Positions 33,236-42,177 of a stretch of DNA of 64,000 nt are shown piece after piece. The position numbers were made by a program, and so were the translations under genes. The notes under the pieces are model-generated. The model had not been told where the DNA came from and ran no database searches. It saw nothing but the letters and a program-made list of their open reading frames with translations. Numbering within the stretch: the first letter of the stretch is position 1; each line of letters begins with the position of its first letter. Origin of the DNA: Saccharothrix syringae (lineage in GTDB: Bacteria; Actinomycetota; Actinomycetes; Mycobacteriales; Pseudonocardiaceae); NCBI RefSeq assembly GCF_009498035.1, contig NZ_CP034550.1, forward strand, positions 9,858,001 through 9,922,000, in the 5' to 3' direction.

Positions 33236-34633
33236 TCAACCGCCGTACGGGGAGGGCGCCTTCTTGGCCGCGTACACCAGCATCGGCAGCAGCTTCGGCC
33301 AGAACGTCGACTCCTGGCACGAGTAGGCCGGGAAGAAGCCGGCGCAGGTGCCCCAGGCGGGCCCGATCTCCCACACGAACGAGGCAACTCCGAGGTCGTC
33401 GTACACCCAGTCGTCGGTCCCGCCGGCCGCGTTGTAGAGCACCTCGCCCGGCTGCCCGTGCTCCCACTCCTCGCCGCCGAGCGCCGCCATGTCCCGCGCC
33501 ATGCCGCGCAGGGCCGCGTCGTTGCCGGCGTGCCGGTCGTCGGTCCAGCCCCACGGGAACAGCACCAGGTTCGAGTAGCTGTGCATGGAGACGACGACCC
33601 CGGTGGTGTCGGCGGGTGCGGCCTCGTCGACGCCCGTGCCCCGCCGGTCCCGGTACAGGCCGCGCCACAGGGCCTGGAGCGCCTGGGTCTCCGCCTCGGA
33701 GTTGGCCGAGGGGCCCTTGTAGGTCTGGTCGCACGGGTTGTCCGAGCTGCCCGGACCGCTCCAGTGCGAGTCGGCGTTGCGGTTGAGGTCGATGCCGATC
33801 TGCGAGGACGTCGTCCCCGAGCAATTTGACCCGTTCGTGTTGTTCGCGTTCTTCCGCTGGTAACGCGGCGTGTCCCCACCCTGCTGGACCATGTCGACCC
33901 CGTCGGGGTTGGCGATCGGGACCACCCACACCTCGGTGGTGTCCAGCAGCGCGGTCACCTCGGCATCGGTGCCGTAGCCCTGGACCAAGTGGTCGATCCA
34001 CCGCCAGGCGACATCGCCGGTGGTCAGCTCGCGCGCGTGCAACTGCCCCATCACGAAGAACCGCGGCTTGGGCGCGTTCGGGTCCAGCGCGCAATCTCCG
34101 GCGTTCTTCTTGGTGATGCACACCGCCCGCAGGTCGTAACCACCCGAGCCCTGCGTCTTCCGCCAGGAATCGCCGTAGTCGACCACCGTGGCCAGGTCCG
34201 GGTGGTCCTGCGCGACCAGGTCGAGATGTGCCCAGTGGGCGTTGACCGTGTGGTAGCCCCCGTAGTAGGTCTCGTCGATGTCGGCGGCCTCGACCTGCGC
34301 CTTCGCCTTCGGTGGTGCCCACTGCGGCGCAGGCAGCACCTCGTCGACAACAGCGCTGAACCCGGCCTGCTCAAGCCCGGTGCCGGTGGCCGCGTCGCCG
34401 AGCACGAACAGGTATTCGCCGTCGCGGTCCTCCAGCACGTCGAACCCGCGCCCGAGCAGATCCTGGGCGGCCACCCCCAACGGAGCACGCACTTTGTACA
34501 CGTAAGTGGGACCAGCCAACACACTGGTCACATCAGGTACAGGCCCCGCGGCGGTGGGACTGGCGGTGATCACGGCGGCGACCGCCACCCCGGCCACGGC
34601 CAGCGCCGGCAGCGGACGTCGTCTCGGCTTCAT
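33236..34633 (-). CDS. Secreted M14 zinc carboxypeptidase, paralogue without P-domain
   Basis: A 465-residue protein from the ATG at 34633. Signal peptide (PLPALAVAGVAVAAVITASP). It is nearly colinear with the neighbouring peptidase throughout, including YKVRAPLG, YYGGYHTVNAHWAHLDLVAQ, zinc HARE in GQLHARELTTGD and catalytic VWEIGP, and diverges mainly in the propeptide and loop residues. It stops at APSPYGG, exactly the hinge where the paralogue continues into its P-domain, so the duplicate lost or never had that module. The upstream regions are also similar, so the duplication included the promoter. The 183-bp gap between the pair argues for separate transcripts. Confidence 0.92.
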   Translation of the reverse strand: MKPRRRPLPALAVAGVAVAAVITASPTAAGPVPDVTSVLAGPTYVYKVRAPLGVAAQDLLGRGFDVLEDRDGEYLFVLGDAATGTGLEQAGFSAVVDEVLPAPQWAPPKAKAQVEAADIDETYYGGYHTVNAHWAHLDLVAQDHPDLATVVDYGDSWRKTQGSGGYDLRAVCITKKNAGDCALDPNAPKPRFFVMGQLHARELTTGDVAWRWIDHLVQGYGTDAEVTALLDTTEVWVVPIANPDGVDMVQQGGDTPRYQRKNANNTNGSNCSGTTSSQIGIDLNRNADSHWSGPGSSDNPCDQTYKGPSANSEAETQALQALWRGLYRDRRGTGVDEAAPADTTGVVVSMHSYSNLVLFPWGWTDDRHAGNDAALRGMARDMAALGGEEWEHGQPGEVLYNAAGGTDDWVYDDLGVASFVWEIGPAWGTCAGFFPAYSCQESTFWPKLLPMLVYAAKKAPSPYGG

Positions 34634-34796
34634 TCGGTTCCTCCTGGACGGGTCGGGGAAGGAGGATGCGGCAAGGGCGGCTTCTCCGCACCTCCGCCAA
34701 CCGATGACCACCCGGAGTGATGACCGCAGGTCAGACCGGTGGTTTCGGTACCCGCAGCCGAGGTACCCCGATCTTGGTCCGGGTGGAGGAGGAGCC

Positions 34797-35039
34797 GTGG
34801 CGGACGAGGAACTGATCGCGCGCATCAACGCGCTGGTGGAGGAAGAGCACCGGCTGGAGGGTTCGCGCGTGGGCGAGGGCTTGTCGGAGGGCGACGCCCG
34901 GCGGTTGCGCGACTTGGAGGTCGCGCTGGACCAGACGTGGGACCTGTTGCGGCAGCGCCGGGCGCGCCGCGATGCGGGGCTGGACCCGGACGGCGCGGAG
35001 CCCCGCTCCCCCGGCACGGTCGAGAACTACCGGCAGTAG
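34797..35039 (+). CDS. DUF2630 family small protein
   Basis: An 80-residue protein from a GTG with GGAGGAGGAG just upstream. DEELIARINALVEEEHRLEG, LRDLEVALDQTWDLLRQRRA and the ending PGTVENYRQ match the actinobacterial DUF2630 family, a short acidic helical hairpin of unknown role. Divergent from the M14 paralogue gene. Confidence 0.85.
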   Translation: MADEELIARINALVEEEHRLEGSRVGEGLSEGDARRLRDLEVALDQTWDLLRQRRARRDAGLDPDGAEPRSPGTVENYRQ

Positions 35040-35650
35040 GTGATCCGGGGCCGGCGGCGCACCCGGGCCAGCGGTACGTCCGGGCATCCGGGCCGGCAGC
35101 GCACCTGAGCCGGCGGCACACCTGAGCCGGCGATGGATAATTGGCGCCGGGTGAGTGCGCCGAGGTAGGTCGAGCGAAGCCGAACAGGGCAAGTCGAGCC
35201 GGCAGGACAGCCCGAGCAGCCCGCGCCGCTGGGCAAGCCAGGCGGGTGCGCCGGGCCGAACTAGACCGGCCGAACTAGACCGGCCGAACTAGACCGGGCT
35301 GGCCAGACTGAGCCGGGCCGGGCCGGGCCGGGCCGGGCCGAGCCAGGCCGGGCCAAGCCGGGCCGGGCCGGGCCAGGTCGGGCCGGGGCGGGGGCGGGCC
35401 GGGGCCGGGGCGGGGCCGGGGCGGGCCGAGTCAGGCTGAGCCAGGCCGGGTCAGATGGGAGCAGGACAGGTGGCGCCCAGCGAACCGCTGCCCATCCCGC
35501 TACACCCCGCCGCTCAACTCACCGCTCAGCCGATCGCCCAACCCACCGTCCAGCCAACCCACCGTCCAGCCAGCCGCCCGACTCACCGCCCAGCCGATCA
35601 CTTCCCCATCACTTGACCCGTCCCCAAGGGCACCCCCCAACCTCCTCCCC
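35040..35650. repeat. Long non-coding spacer of tandem repeats
   Basis: Three blocks are visible. At 35254-35295 GGCCGAACTAGACC is repeated three times in tandem (14 bp). At about 35312-35430 runs of GGGCC/GGGGCC follow, one of the most repetitive stretches in the window. At about 35510-35600 degenerate copies of ACCGTCCAGCC occur. No coding signal is supported; long open frames here have no start or composition support. A recombination or replication-slippage product is likely. Confidence 0.7.
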
Positions 35651-36478
35651 GTGGAGGATGTGCGGGTGGATCGGCTGCTGGGTATCGGTGAGTTCGCCCG
35701 CAGGTCGCGGCTCTCGGTCAAGGCGCTCCGGCTCTACGAGCGCCATGGCCTGCTGCGACCGGCCCGGGTGGACGAGGCCAACGGCTACCGCCGTTACCAC
35801 GAGGACCAGCTCACCGACGCCCGGCTCGTCGCCCTGCTCCGCCGCCTGGACATGCCGCTCGCCGCGGTCGCGCGCATCGTCGCCGCCGACGAGGGCGAAC
35901 GCGCCGACCTGGTGTCGGCGTACTGGTCCGGTGTCGAAGAGCGGGTGGCCGTCCAGCGGGGTTTGGCCGCGCACCTCCGCGTCGTGCTGTCCGGAGGAAG
36001 GGGACTGTCGGAGATGTACCGGATCGAGCAGCGGGAAGTGCCTGAACGTGTGGTGTTGACCGAGCAGCGTCACTTGCTGCAACCGGAGTTGACCGCCTGG
36101 ATCGCCGCCGCCTGGCAACGGCTGACGAAGGCGGCCGAGGCGCACGGCGGCGTGGCCGCGCCCCCGTACGTGGTCTACCACGGTGAAGTGGACCAGGACA
36201 GCAACGGGCCCGTCGAGATGTGCGTTCCGGTCAACGCCGAGGCCCTGCCGCCGGACGTCGCGTCCCGCGTCGACCCCGCGCACACCGAGGCATACGCGCG
36301 CCTCCCCAAGGCCCAGGTCGCGTTCCCGCAGATCCTGTCGGCCTTCGACGCGGTCGCCCAGTGGATCAAGGAGAACGACCGCGCGGTCACCGACGCCCCG
36401 CGCGAGGTCTACTTCGCCGACTGGGACGCCTCGGGCCCGGACGACGAGGTCTGCGACGTGGCCTTCCCGATGCGCTGA
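35651..36478 (+). CDS. MerR family regulator with GyrI-like effector domain
   Basis: A 275-residue protein. The GTG at 35651 is used; GTGs four and six codons later are alternatives. The MerR winged helix is at about residues 9-75: LLGIGEFARRSRLSVKALRL, YERHGLLRPARVDEANGYRR and YHEDQLTDARLVALLRRLDM. After a coiled-coil dimer helix comes a C-terminal domain of about 150 residues (VVYHGEVDQDSNGPVEMCVP, VNAEALPPDV, PREVYFADWDASGPDDEVCD) of the GyrI/AraC-effector SRPBCC-like type that binds drugs in BmrR. It therefore probably senses small hydrophobic or cationic compounds. No obvious target is adjacent. Confidence 0.88.
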   Translation: MEDVRVDRLLGIGEFARRSRLSVKALRLYERHGLLRPARVDEANGYRRYHEDQLTDARLVALLRRLDMPLAAVARIVAADEGERADLVSAYWSGVEERVAVQRGLAAHLRVVLSGGRGLSEMYRIEQREVPERVVLTEQRHLLQPELTAWIAAAWQRLTKAAEAHGGVAAPPYVVYHGEVDQDSNGPVEMCVPVNAEALPPDVASRVDPAHTEAYARLPKAQVAFPQILSAFDAVAQWIKENDRAVTDAPREVYFADWDASGPDDEVCDVAFPMR

Positions 36479-36565
36479 CCGCGCGAACGAACCACACGGA
36501 CGAATTGCGAGTTCGAACCACACCAACGAACGAACCGCGACACCGAACGACCGCGCGACCCCGGT

Positions 36566-38731
36566 TCAGAGCGACCGGGCGAGCCGGTGGTCCAACGCCG
36601 TGTGGCGCCGCCCGGCGCCCACGGTGCGGACCGCCTGCCCGATCGCCTTGCGCGACCCCACCAGCACCACGAGCTTCTTGGCCCGCGTCACCGCCGTGTA
36701 GAGCAGGTTCCGCTGGAGCATCATCCACGCGGAAGTGGTGATTGGAATCACCACGCAGGGGTATTCACTGCCCTGTGAGCGGTGAATCGTCATGGCGTAG
36801 GCGTGGGTCAGCTCGTCCAGTTCCCCGAACTCGTAGTCCACGTCCTCTTCCTCGTCGGTCCGAACGGTCAGCCTCTGCTCCACGACGTCAATCGCCGTGA
36901 CCACCCCGACGGTGCCGTTGAAGACGTTCTTCTCGTAGTTGTTGCGCATCTGCGTGACCTTGTCGCCGACCCGGAACACCCGCCCGCCGAAGCGGCGCTC
37001 GGGCAGGTCCGGCTTGGCCGGCGTCAAAGCCTCCTGCAGCAACGCGTTCAACCCTCCCGCGCCCGCCGGGCCCCGGTGCATGGGCGCGAGCACCTGCACG
37101 TCCGTGCGCGGCTTCAGCCCGAACTTGCGCGGGATGCGGTTGGCGACCACGTCGACGGTCAGGGCCGCCGCGTCCTCCGCCTCCTCGGCCGGGAACAGGA
37201 AGAAGTCCGGCAGGCCCTGCACGATCGGGTGGTCGCCGTTGTTGATGCGGTGCGCGTTGGTCACCACGCCGGACTGCTGGGCCTGGCGGAAGATGTGCGT
37301 CAGCCGCACGTTCGGCACGGGCCCGCCGTCGGCCAGCACGTCCCGCAGCACCTCGCCCGCCCCGACCGACGGCAACTGGTCGACGTCGCCGACCAGCAGC
37401 AGGTGCGCGCCCGGGGCGACGGCCTTGACCAGCTTGTTCGCCAGCAGCAGGTCGAGCATGGACGCCTCGTCGACCACGACGAGGTCGGCGTCCAGCGGGC
37501 GGTCGCGGTCGTAGGCGGCGTCGCCGCCGGGCTTGAGCTCCAGCAGCCGGTGCACGGTGCGGGCCTCGTGCCCGGTCAGCTCGGTCAGGCGCTTGGCGGC
37601 GCGGCCGGTGGGCGCGGCGAGCACCACGCGCGCGCCCTTGGCCAGCGCCAGCTTGACGATCGACCGGACCGTGAAGCTCTTGCCGCACCCCGGGCCGCCG
37701 GTCAGCACGGCGACCTTGCGGGTCAACGCGAGCTGGACGGCCTCGCGCTGCTTGTCCTCCAGCGACGCGCCCAGCCATGCAAACGCCTTCCCCCAGTCGA
37801 CCTTCTGGAAGGCGGGCATGCGCTCGTCGTCGGTCTTCAACAGCCTCAGCAGTTGGTTGGCCAGCGAGATCTCGGCGCGGTGGAACGCCACCAGGTAGAT
37901 CGCGGGCTCGCCGTCGGGCATGACCTCGCGGACCACGCCCTCCTCGGCGACCAGCTCGGCCAGGCACTCGATGACCAGGCCCGCGTCGACCTGGAGGATC
38001 TTGATCGCGGCGGCGATCAGCTCGTTCTCGGGCAGGTAGCAGTTCCCGTCGTTGGTGGCCTCGCCCAGCGTGAACTGGAGGCCCGCCTTGACCCGCTGCG
38101 GGCTGTCGTGCGGGATGCCGACGGCCTTGGCGATCACGTCGGCGGTGCGGAAGCCGATGCCCCACACGTCGTTGGCGAGCCGGTAGGGCTCCTCGCGCAC
38201 GACGTCGATGGCCTTGTCGTTGTACTGCTTGTAGATGCGCACGGCCAGCGACGTGGACACGCCGACGCCCTGGAGGAAGACCATGACCTCCTTGATGGCC
38301 TTCTGCTCCTCCCACGCCGCCGCGATCATCTTCGTGCGCTTCGGCCCGAGCTTGGGCACCTCGACCAACCGCTGCGGCTCGTGCTCGATGACGTCGAGCG
38401 CGGCGGTGCCGAAGTGGGTGACGATCCGGTCGGCCAGCACCGGCCCGATGCCCTTGATCAGGCCGGAACCGAGGTAGCGGCGGATGCCCTGGATCGTCGC
38501 GGGCAGCACGGTGGTGTAGTCCTCGACCACGAACTGCTTGCCGTACTGGGGGTGCGAGCCCCAGCGGCCGCGCATGCGGATCGACTCGCCCGGCTGCGCG
38601 CCCAGCAGCGAGCCGACCACGGTCACCAGGTCGCCGCCGCGCCCGGTGTCGACCCGGGCGACCGTGTAGCCGGTCTCCTCGTTGGCGAACGTGATCCGCT
38701 CCAGCACGGCTTCCAACACGGCGTCACCCAC
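36566..38731 (-). CDS. recD2: ATP-dependent DNA helicase RecD2
   Basis: A 721-residue SF1B helicase, 5'-3' polarity by family. The N-terminal OB/HhH domains (VTVVGSLLGAQPGESIRMRG, LVEVPKLGPKRTKMIAAAWE) are typical of RecD2 and absent from RecD of RecBCD. Motor motifs: Walker A AVLTGGPGCGKSFTVRSIV (about residue 347), DADLVVVDEASMLDLLL (Walker B), LLLVGDVDQLPSVGAGEVLR (motif III) and the C-terminal AYAMTIHRSQGSEYPCVVIP with LLYTAVTRAKKLVVLVG (motifs V/VI). The length matches the family. It has no partner nuclease genes beside it. Roles in recombination and replication fork repair are by homology. Confidence 0.93.
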   Translation of the reverse strand: MGDAVLEAVLERITFANEETGYTVARVDTGRGGDLVTVVGSLLGAQPGESIRMRGRWGSHPQYGKQFVVEDYTTVLPATIQGIRRYLGSGLIKGIGPVLADRIVTHFGTAALDVIEHEPQRLVEVPKLGPKRTKMIAAAWEEQKAIKEVMVFLQGVGVSTSLAVRIYKQYNDKAIDVVREEPYRLANDVWGIGFRTADVIAKAVGIPHDSPQRVKAGLQFTLGEATNDGNCYLPENELIAAAIKILQVDAGLVIECLAELVAEEGVVREVMPDGEPAIYLVAFHRAEISLANQLLRLLKTDDERMPAFQKVDWGKAFAWLGASLEDKQREAVQLALTRKVAVLTGGPGCGKSFTVRSIVKLALAKGARVVLAAPTGRAAKRLTELTGHEARTVHRLLELKPGGDAAYDRDRPLDADLVVVDEASMLDLLLANKLVKAVAPGAHLLLVGDVDQLPSVGAGEVLRDVLADGGPVPNVRLTHIFRQAQQSGVVTNAHRINNGDHPIVQGLPDFFLFPAEEAEDAAALTVDVVANRIPRKFGLKPRTDVQVLAPMHRGPAGAGGLNALLQEALTPAKPDLPERRFGGRVFRVGDKVTQMRNNYEKNVFNGTVGVVTAIDVVEQRLTVRTDEEEDVDYEFGELDELTHAYAMTIHRSQGSEYPCVVIPITTSAWMMLQRNLLYTAVTRAKKLVVLVGSRKAIGQAVRTVGAGRRHTALDHRLARSL

Positions 38732-38805
38732 GCCGCCACCCTAGGCCGCCGCACCGACACTCCATGCTCAGGCACCGCCACTCCACGTCGAGGCACCAAC
38801 CCCTA

Positions 38806-39118
38806 ATGTCGAATGTTGACATTGCACATCAGGCCCCTGCGCCATGCTTAAGCAGCGATCCTCGATGTCGAATGTTGACATCTCGTGTCCAGACGCCGGC
38901 AGTTCGTGCCCGAGCGCTGACTTTCGATGTCAAATGTTGACATTGCACACTTGAGCACCGCACCTGAGCCCGTACTGAGTGCCAGCATCTCGCGTCTGCA
39001 CATCGCTACCCGTTGTCGAATGTTGACATTGCACACCCGGGTTGAGTACCTATGCGGACCTTCTAAACGCCCGCACCTCACGCCCGAGAGTCAACAGCTG
39101 ATGTCGAATGTTGACATC
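38806..39118. repeat. Five copies of an 18-bp near-palindromic repeat
   Basis: ATGTCGAATGTTGACAT followed by T or C occurs at 38806-38823, 38865-38882, 38927-38944 (one base different), 39013-39030 (first base changed) and 39101-39118. The outer ATGTC/GACAT arms are palindromic. Spacing is 59, 62, 86 and 88 bp. TTGCACA follows copies 1, 3 and 4; TCTCG follows 2 and 5. Each unit could be a protein-binding site. Two 21-bp units ending AGGCAC also lie at 38754-38795. No gene is seen between the helicase start and 39130. Confidence 0.8.
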
Positions 39119-39136
39119 TCGCCTCAAGTCCTAGTG

Positions 39137-39255
39137 CTGCGTCACGCAACCTTGGTCGGGTAATCGGTCCAGCTGCGAATTGGGTGAGGCGGTGGCGAAG
39201 CCGGTCTGGCAGTGGGCTCGGGCGTTGCGCCGGTGGGTGTAGGCCGCGACTCGTG
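39137..39255 (-). pseudogene. IS630-family transposase remnant (C-terminal end only)
   Basis: On the minus strand this encodes RRNARAHCQTGFATASPN-like sequence, the degraded end of the IS630 transposase whose better-preserved copy is at 40466-41491 (its ending RWRDARARPETGFATDSPIR). DNA similarity to 40466-40585 is evident (GGTGGCGAAGCCGGTCT shared). Nothing of the catalytic domain remains here. Confidence 0.7.
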
Positions 39256-39580
39256 TCTTGACCGCGCTTTTCATCTGCATGGATGGAGTTATCGGCGGGC
39301 ACAGCGCCTTTCCGGCACCGTCGGGTCCCTTTTGCTGGGTTCCTGTTACGAACCGGGTCTGGTCTAACATCGGTCACGTAGGTACCGGCTTCACTGATGA
39401 AGCACCGACCGGCATGCGCCGACGTTTGACCGCGCTACGGCGTTCCACCTGCCTGTCCGGCAACACGCGTCGATCCGACGCTCCTACCCGCTTCTGTCGG
39501 TGGTCAAACGTGGCGCGCGGCACGGTTACAAGATTGCCCGCTGTCCGGACCTGCGGTGATCCTCGGTTATCGTTGCTCGC
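39256..39580. other. Intergenic region upstream of the GAF gene
   Basis: The 325 bp show lower GC than the surroundings and no supported gene; open frames overlap the GAF gene and lack codon bias. A TATCGT hexamer at 39568-39573 lies 7 bp before the GTG start, the usual placement for a leaderless -10 element. Confidence 0.55.
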
Positions 39581-40405
39581 GTGCCCACCCACACCGATCC
39601 AGAGCGTCTGGCGGCGGTCCGTCGTTACCACATTTTGGACGCGCCCGCCGACGGTAGTTTCGAGAGCGTCGCCCGTGTCGCCGCGCTCGCCTTCGGCACA
39701 CCGATCGCGACCGTGACGATCGTGGACGTCGACCGCGTGTGGTTCGCGGCCTGCCACGGTCTGTCGGGCGTGACCCAGATCGGCACCGAGCCCGGCCTGT
39801 GCGCCTCGGCCGTGTTGCAGGACGAGGCGTACGTGGTGAACGACGGTGCGATCGACCCCCGCACCCTGGACCACCCGCTGGTGCGCGGCGAGCTGGGCCT
39901 GCGCTTCTACGCCGCCGCGCCGATCATCACCGGCGACGGGCACCGGCTGGGCACGGTCAACGTGATCGACCGCGAACCCCGCGAGGTCACCGACGCCCAG
40001 GTCGCGACGCTCACCGCGCTGGCCGGGATCGTCGCCGACCAGTTGGAGTTGCGCCTGGCCGCCATCCAGGCGGTGCGTGCCGAACGCGGTTTGGACGAGG
40101 CTTCCGGAGTGCACGCCACCGCGTCGGCGAAGTTGGCGGGCCAGCTGCGCCACCTCGCGGCCGGCCACCTCGACGGTGAGCACCCCCGGACGTGCCAGCT
40201 CGGCTTGTCGAGCCCCTGCGACAACCCCGTCGAGGTCAAGGTCGCCGATCCGTGGGGCGACTCCGCGTGGGGCTGCATCCGGCACGCCGAAGACGTCATC
40301 ATCAACGAGCGGTCGACGTTCATCGCCGACGAGAAGCTCAACGGACTGGAGCGCTACCTGCGAGCCGCGAAGCACCGCGCCGCCGGACCGGTGCGCACGC
40401 CTTAA
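39581..40405 (+). CDS. GAF-domain protein of unknown output
   Basis: A 274-residue protein with a GTG at 39581. The N-terminal GAF domain spans about residues 5-150: HTDPERLAAVRRYHILDAPA (the typical start of bacterial two-component GAF sensors), FGTPIATVTIVDVDRVWFAA and GLRFYAAAPIITGDGHRLGT then VNVIDREPREVTDAQVATLT. Unlike most such proteins it has no GGDEF, kinase or ANTAR output. The C-terminal 120 residues (CQLGLSSPCDNPVEVKVADP, WGDSAWGCIRHAEDVIINER) contain four Cys residues and no match I recognise. It is leaderless and isolated, flanked by two IS630 remnants, and its stop lies within a 19-bp tandem duplication. Confidence 0.75.
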   Translation: MPTHTDPERLAAVRRYHILDAPADGSFESVARVAALAFGTPIATVTIVDVDRVWFAACHGLSGVTQIGTEPGLCASAVLQDEAYVVNDGAIDPRTLDHPLVRGELGLRFYAAAPIITGDGHRLGTVNVIDREPREVTDAQVATLTALAGIVADQLELRLAAIQAVRAERGLDEASGVHATASAKLAGQLRHLAAGHLDGEHPRTCQLGLSSPCDNPVEVKVADPWGDSAWGCIRHAEDVIINERSTFIADEKLNGLERYLRAAKHRAAGPVRTP

Positions 40406-40427
40406 TACGGTGCGCACGCCTTAATAC
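40391..40427 (+). repeat. 19-bp tandem duplication over the GAF stop codon
   Basis: GTGCGCACGCCTTAATAC occurs at 40391-40408 and again at 40410-40427 with one intervening G. The gene's TAA is in the first copy, and the second copy repeats the same last codons. Confidence 0.8.
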
Positions 40428-40465
40428 ACTGACCGTCGCACCTGCAGCCCGTACCCAGCGGCTTG

Positions 40466-41491
40466 TCACGCGGCCTTGGCCGGGTAATGGGTCCGGGTGC
40501 GGATGGGTGAGTCGGTGGCGAAGCCGGTCTCGGGCCGGGCGCGGGCGTCGCGCCAGCGGATGAACGAGCCGATGGCGGCGTCCTGCTCGGTGTGGCTGCG
40601 GTGGTCGGTGCCGTTGAGGGCGAAATAGCGCAGGGCGGCGAACTCGGCCTCGATTCAGTTCAACCGGCTGGAGCAGGTCGGCGGGGACACCAGTTCGGCG
40701 TCATTGTCGGCGGCCCACTCGCGGACGTCGGGGTGCCGGTGCGGGGAGAAGTTGTCCACGACCGGGTGGAGCCGCTGGCCGGGCCACCGGGCGCGCAGGG
40801 TCTTGAGCAGGTCGAGGAACTCGCGATGCCGTTTGCGGCGCCGGTTCCGGTAGTGGATCTTCCCCGTGGCGAGGTCGAGCGCGGCGAGCACGTGCATCAC
40901 GCCGTGATGGCGTTGTAGGCCGCCCGTAATCGGCGGGCGACCCGGCGGACCGCCGGGCACTGCCCTTGCGCGGCATCAGGTTGAGCGGCCCGAACGCGTC
41001 CACGCAGATCACCCGTCCGTCGTCGGGCGGGTGGTCGTAGAGGTCGAGGATGCGATGCATCTTCGCGAGGAAGTCCGGGTCAGCGGATGCCTTCCAGGTG
41101 GTGGTGGCCTGCCAGGACACGCCGCCGTCGCGCAGGGTGCGGCGCAGCGTCTCCCGGCTGATCGCGGCGACGGTGCCGCGGTCGAGCAGATGGTCGCGCA
41201 GCCTGGACAACGACCAGGTCGAGAACGCGGTGATGCCCCAGTCGGCGGGCGCGGTGCGGGCGATCAGGCAGATCCGTTCACGGATCGCCTCACCGATCGT
41301 CCGGCTCCGCCCGCCGCTCCATTTTGGGTCTGGCGCCGCGAACCCCCGCTCGTGAAGGCGTGGATCACATCACGCACACAGTCCTCGCTCACCTGCATCA
41401 ACGAGGTGATGTCCCGGACCGCCTGGCCCTGGCCGGACATCAGCACCACGATCGCCCGCCGCGGCCGTGCAGGACCAGCCTGACCGATCAC
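40466..41491 (-). pseudogene. IS630-family transposase, broken by frameshifts and a nonsense codon
   Basis: Reading from 41491: RRAIVVLMSGQGQAVRDITS (N-terminal HTH), then in another frame DWGITAFSTWSLSRLRDHLL and ETLRRTLRDGGVSWQATTTW with ICVDAFGPLNLMPR (first Asp of DDE). In a third frame VMHVLAALDLATGKIHYRNR and VVDNFSPHRHPDVREWAADN (second Asp). The strictly conserved WLNWIEAEFAAL segment has TGG changed to TGA (RLN-stop-IEAEF, near 40655), and the end is RDARARPETGFATDSPIRTR. At least two frameshifts and one stop make it inactive. No clear terminal repeats remain. Confidence 0.85.
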
Positions 41492-41547
41492 CCCGACCGA
41501 TCGATTACCGGGTCACCCCTCCGGGACACGCCACTGGTACCGCGTAC

Positions 41548-42165
41548 TCAGGCGTCGCCGCCGTCCCCGTCGGCATCGTCTCCGCCGCCGCCTGCGTCGC
41601 CGTTGCCGTCGTCGTCCGACGAAGTCCCGTCCCGGGGGTCTGGCCGTACCCGCCACTCCTCTCGGACCTTGGGGCCCAGGAGTGCGGTCAGGGCGTCGGG
41701 GACACGGGTATCGCGGTGGCCGGGGATCATCAGCGGCTGCTCACCACGCGGCAACAAGTAGAGCGTCGTGCCTGACCGCTCCCCCGGCCCCCCGGTGTGC
41801 GTCACGATCACCTTGACCAGGTCGTCCGCGTCCAACCACCGCGTCGACCACCCCTTGCGCAGCCGAACGCCGGCGGCGGTGAACTCGGCCTCGCGCGGCT
41901 GCCCCCGGTAAGCCCGCGCCCCCGTCACCGCCGGGGCGAGGAAGGGGACCGCCAGGCAGACCGGGAACCACCACGACGTGACCGGCACCCCGAGCAGCAG
42001 CCCTCCCACGAGCACCGGCGCCGCGAGCAACGTGCCGCAGCCGACCGCCGCCCACGCACCGCCCACCCGCGTGGACCACCTGACACCCCGCCCATGGTGG
42101 CCCCACCGGACACGCCTGCACAGGACGTTCACAACTCTCACCGCACGCGTCCACGTCCCCCACAT
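41548..42165 (-). CDS. Membrane protein with PH-like domain
   Basis: Up to 205 residues from the ATG at 42165; GTGs at 42141 or 42132 are also likely given the divergent promoter. It has two hydrophobic helices (WAAVGCGTLLAAPVLVGGLL, WFPVCLAVPFLAPAVTGARA), then a soluble part EAEFTAAGVRLRKGWSTRWL, DADDLVKVIVTHTGGPGERS, GTTLYLLPRGEQPLMIPGHR resembling the small bacterial PH-domain membrane proteins. The C-terminal 25 residues are almost only Asp, Gly and Ser. It is divergent from the response regulator gene (12 bp between the proposed starts), so its regulation may be tied to the two-component system. Confidence 0.65.
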   Translation of the reverse strand: MWGTWTRAVRVVNVLCRRVRWGHHGRGVRWSTRVGGAWAAVGCGTLLAAPVLVGGLLLGVPVTSWWFPVCLAVPFLAPAVTGARAYRGQPREAEFTAAGVRLRKGWSTRWLDADDLVKVIVTHTGGPGERSGTTLYLLPRGEQPLMIPGHRDTRVPDALTALLGPKVREEWRVRPDPRDGTSSDDDGNGDAGGGGDDADGDGGDA

Positions 42166-42177
42166 ACAGTCGATCGC

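Noticed and set aside
38806..39118. Possible CRISPR array.
   Set aside because: Repeats are only 18 bp, spacing is irregular (59-88 bp) and no cas gene is nearby.
39258..39716. A 152-codon frame overlapping the start of the GAF gene.
   Set aside because: Ser/Thr/Pro-rich shadow sequence without motif or start signal; it conflicts with the strongly supported GAF frame.
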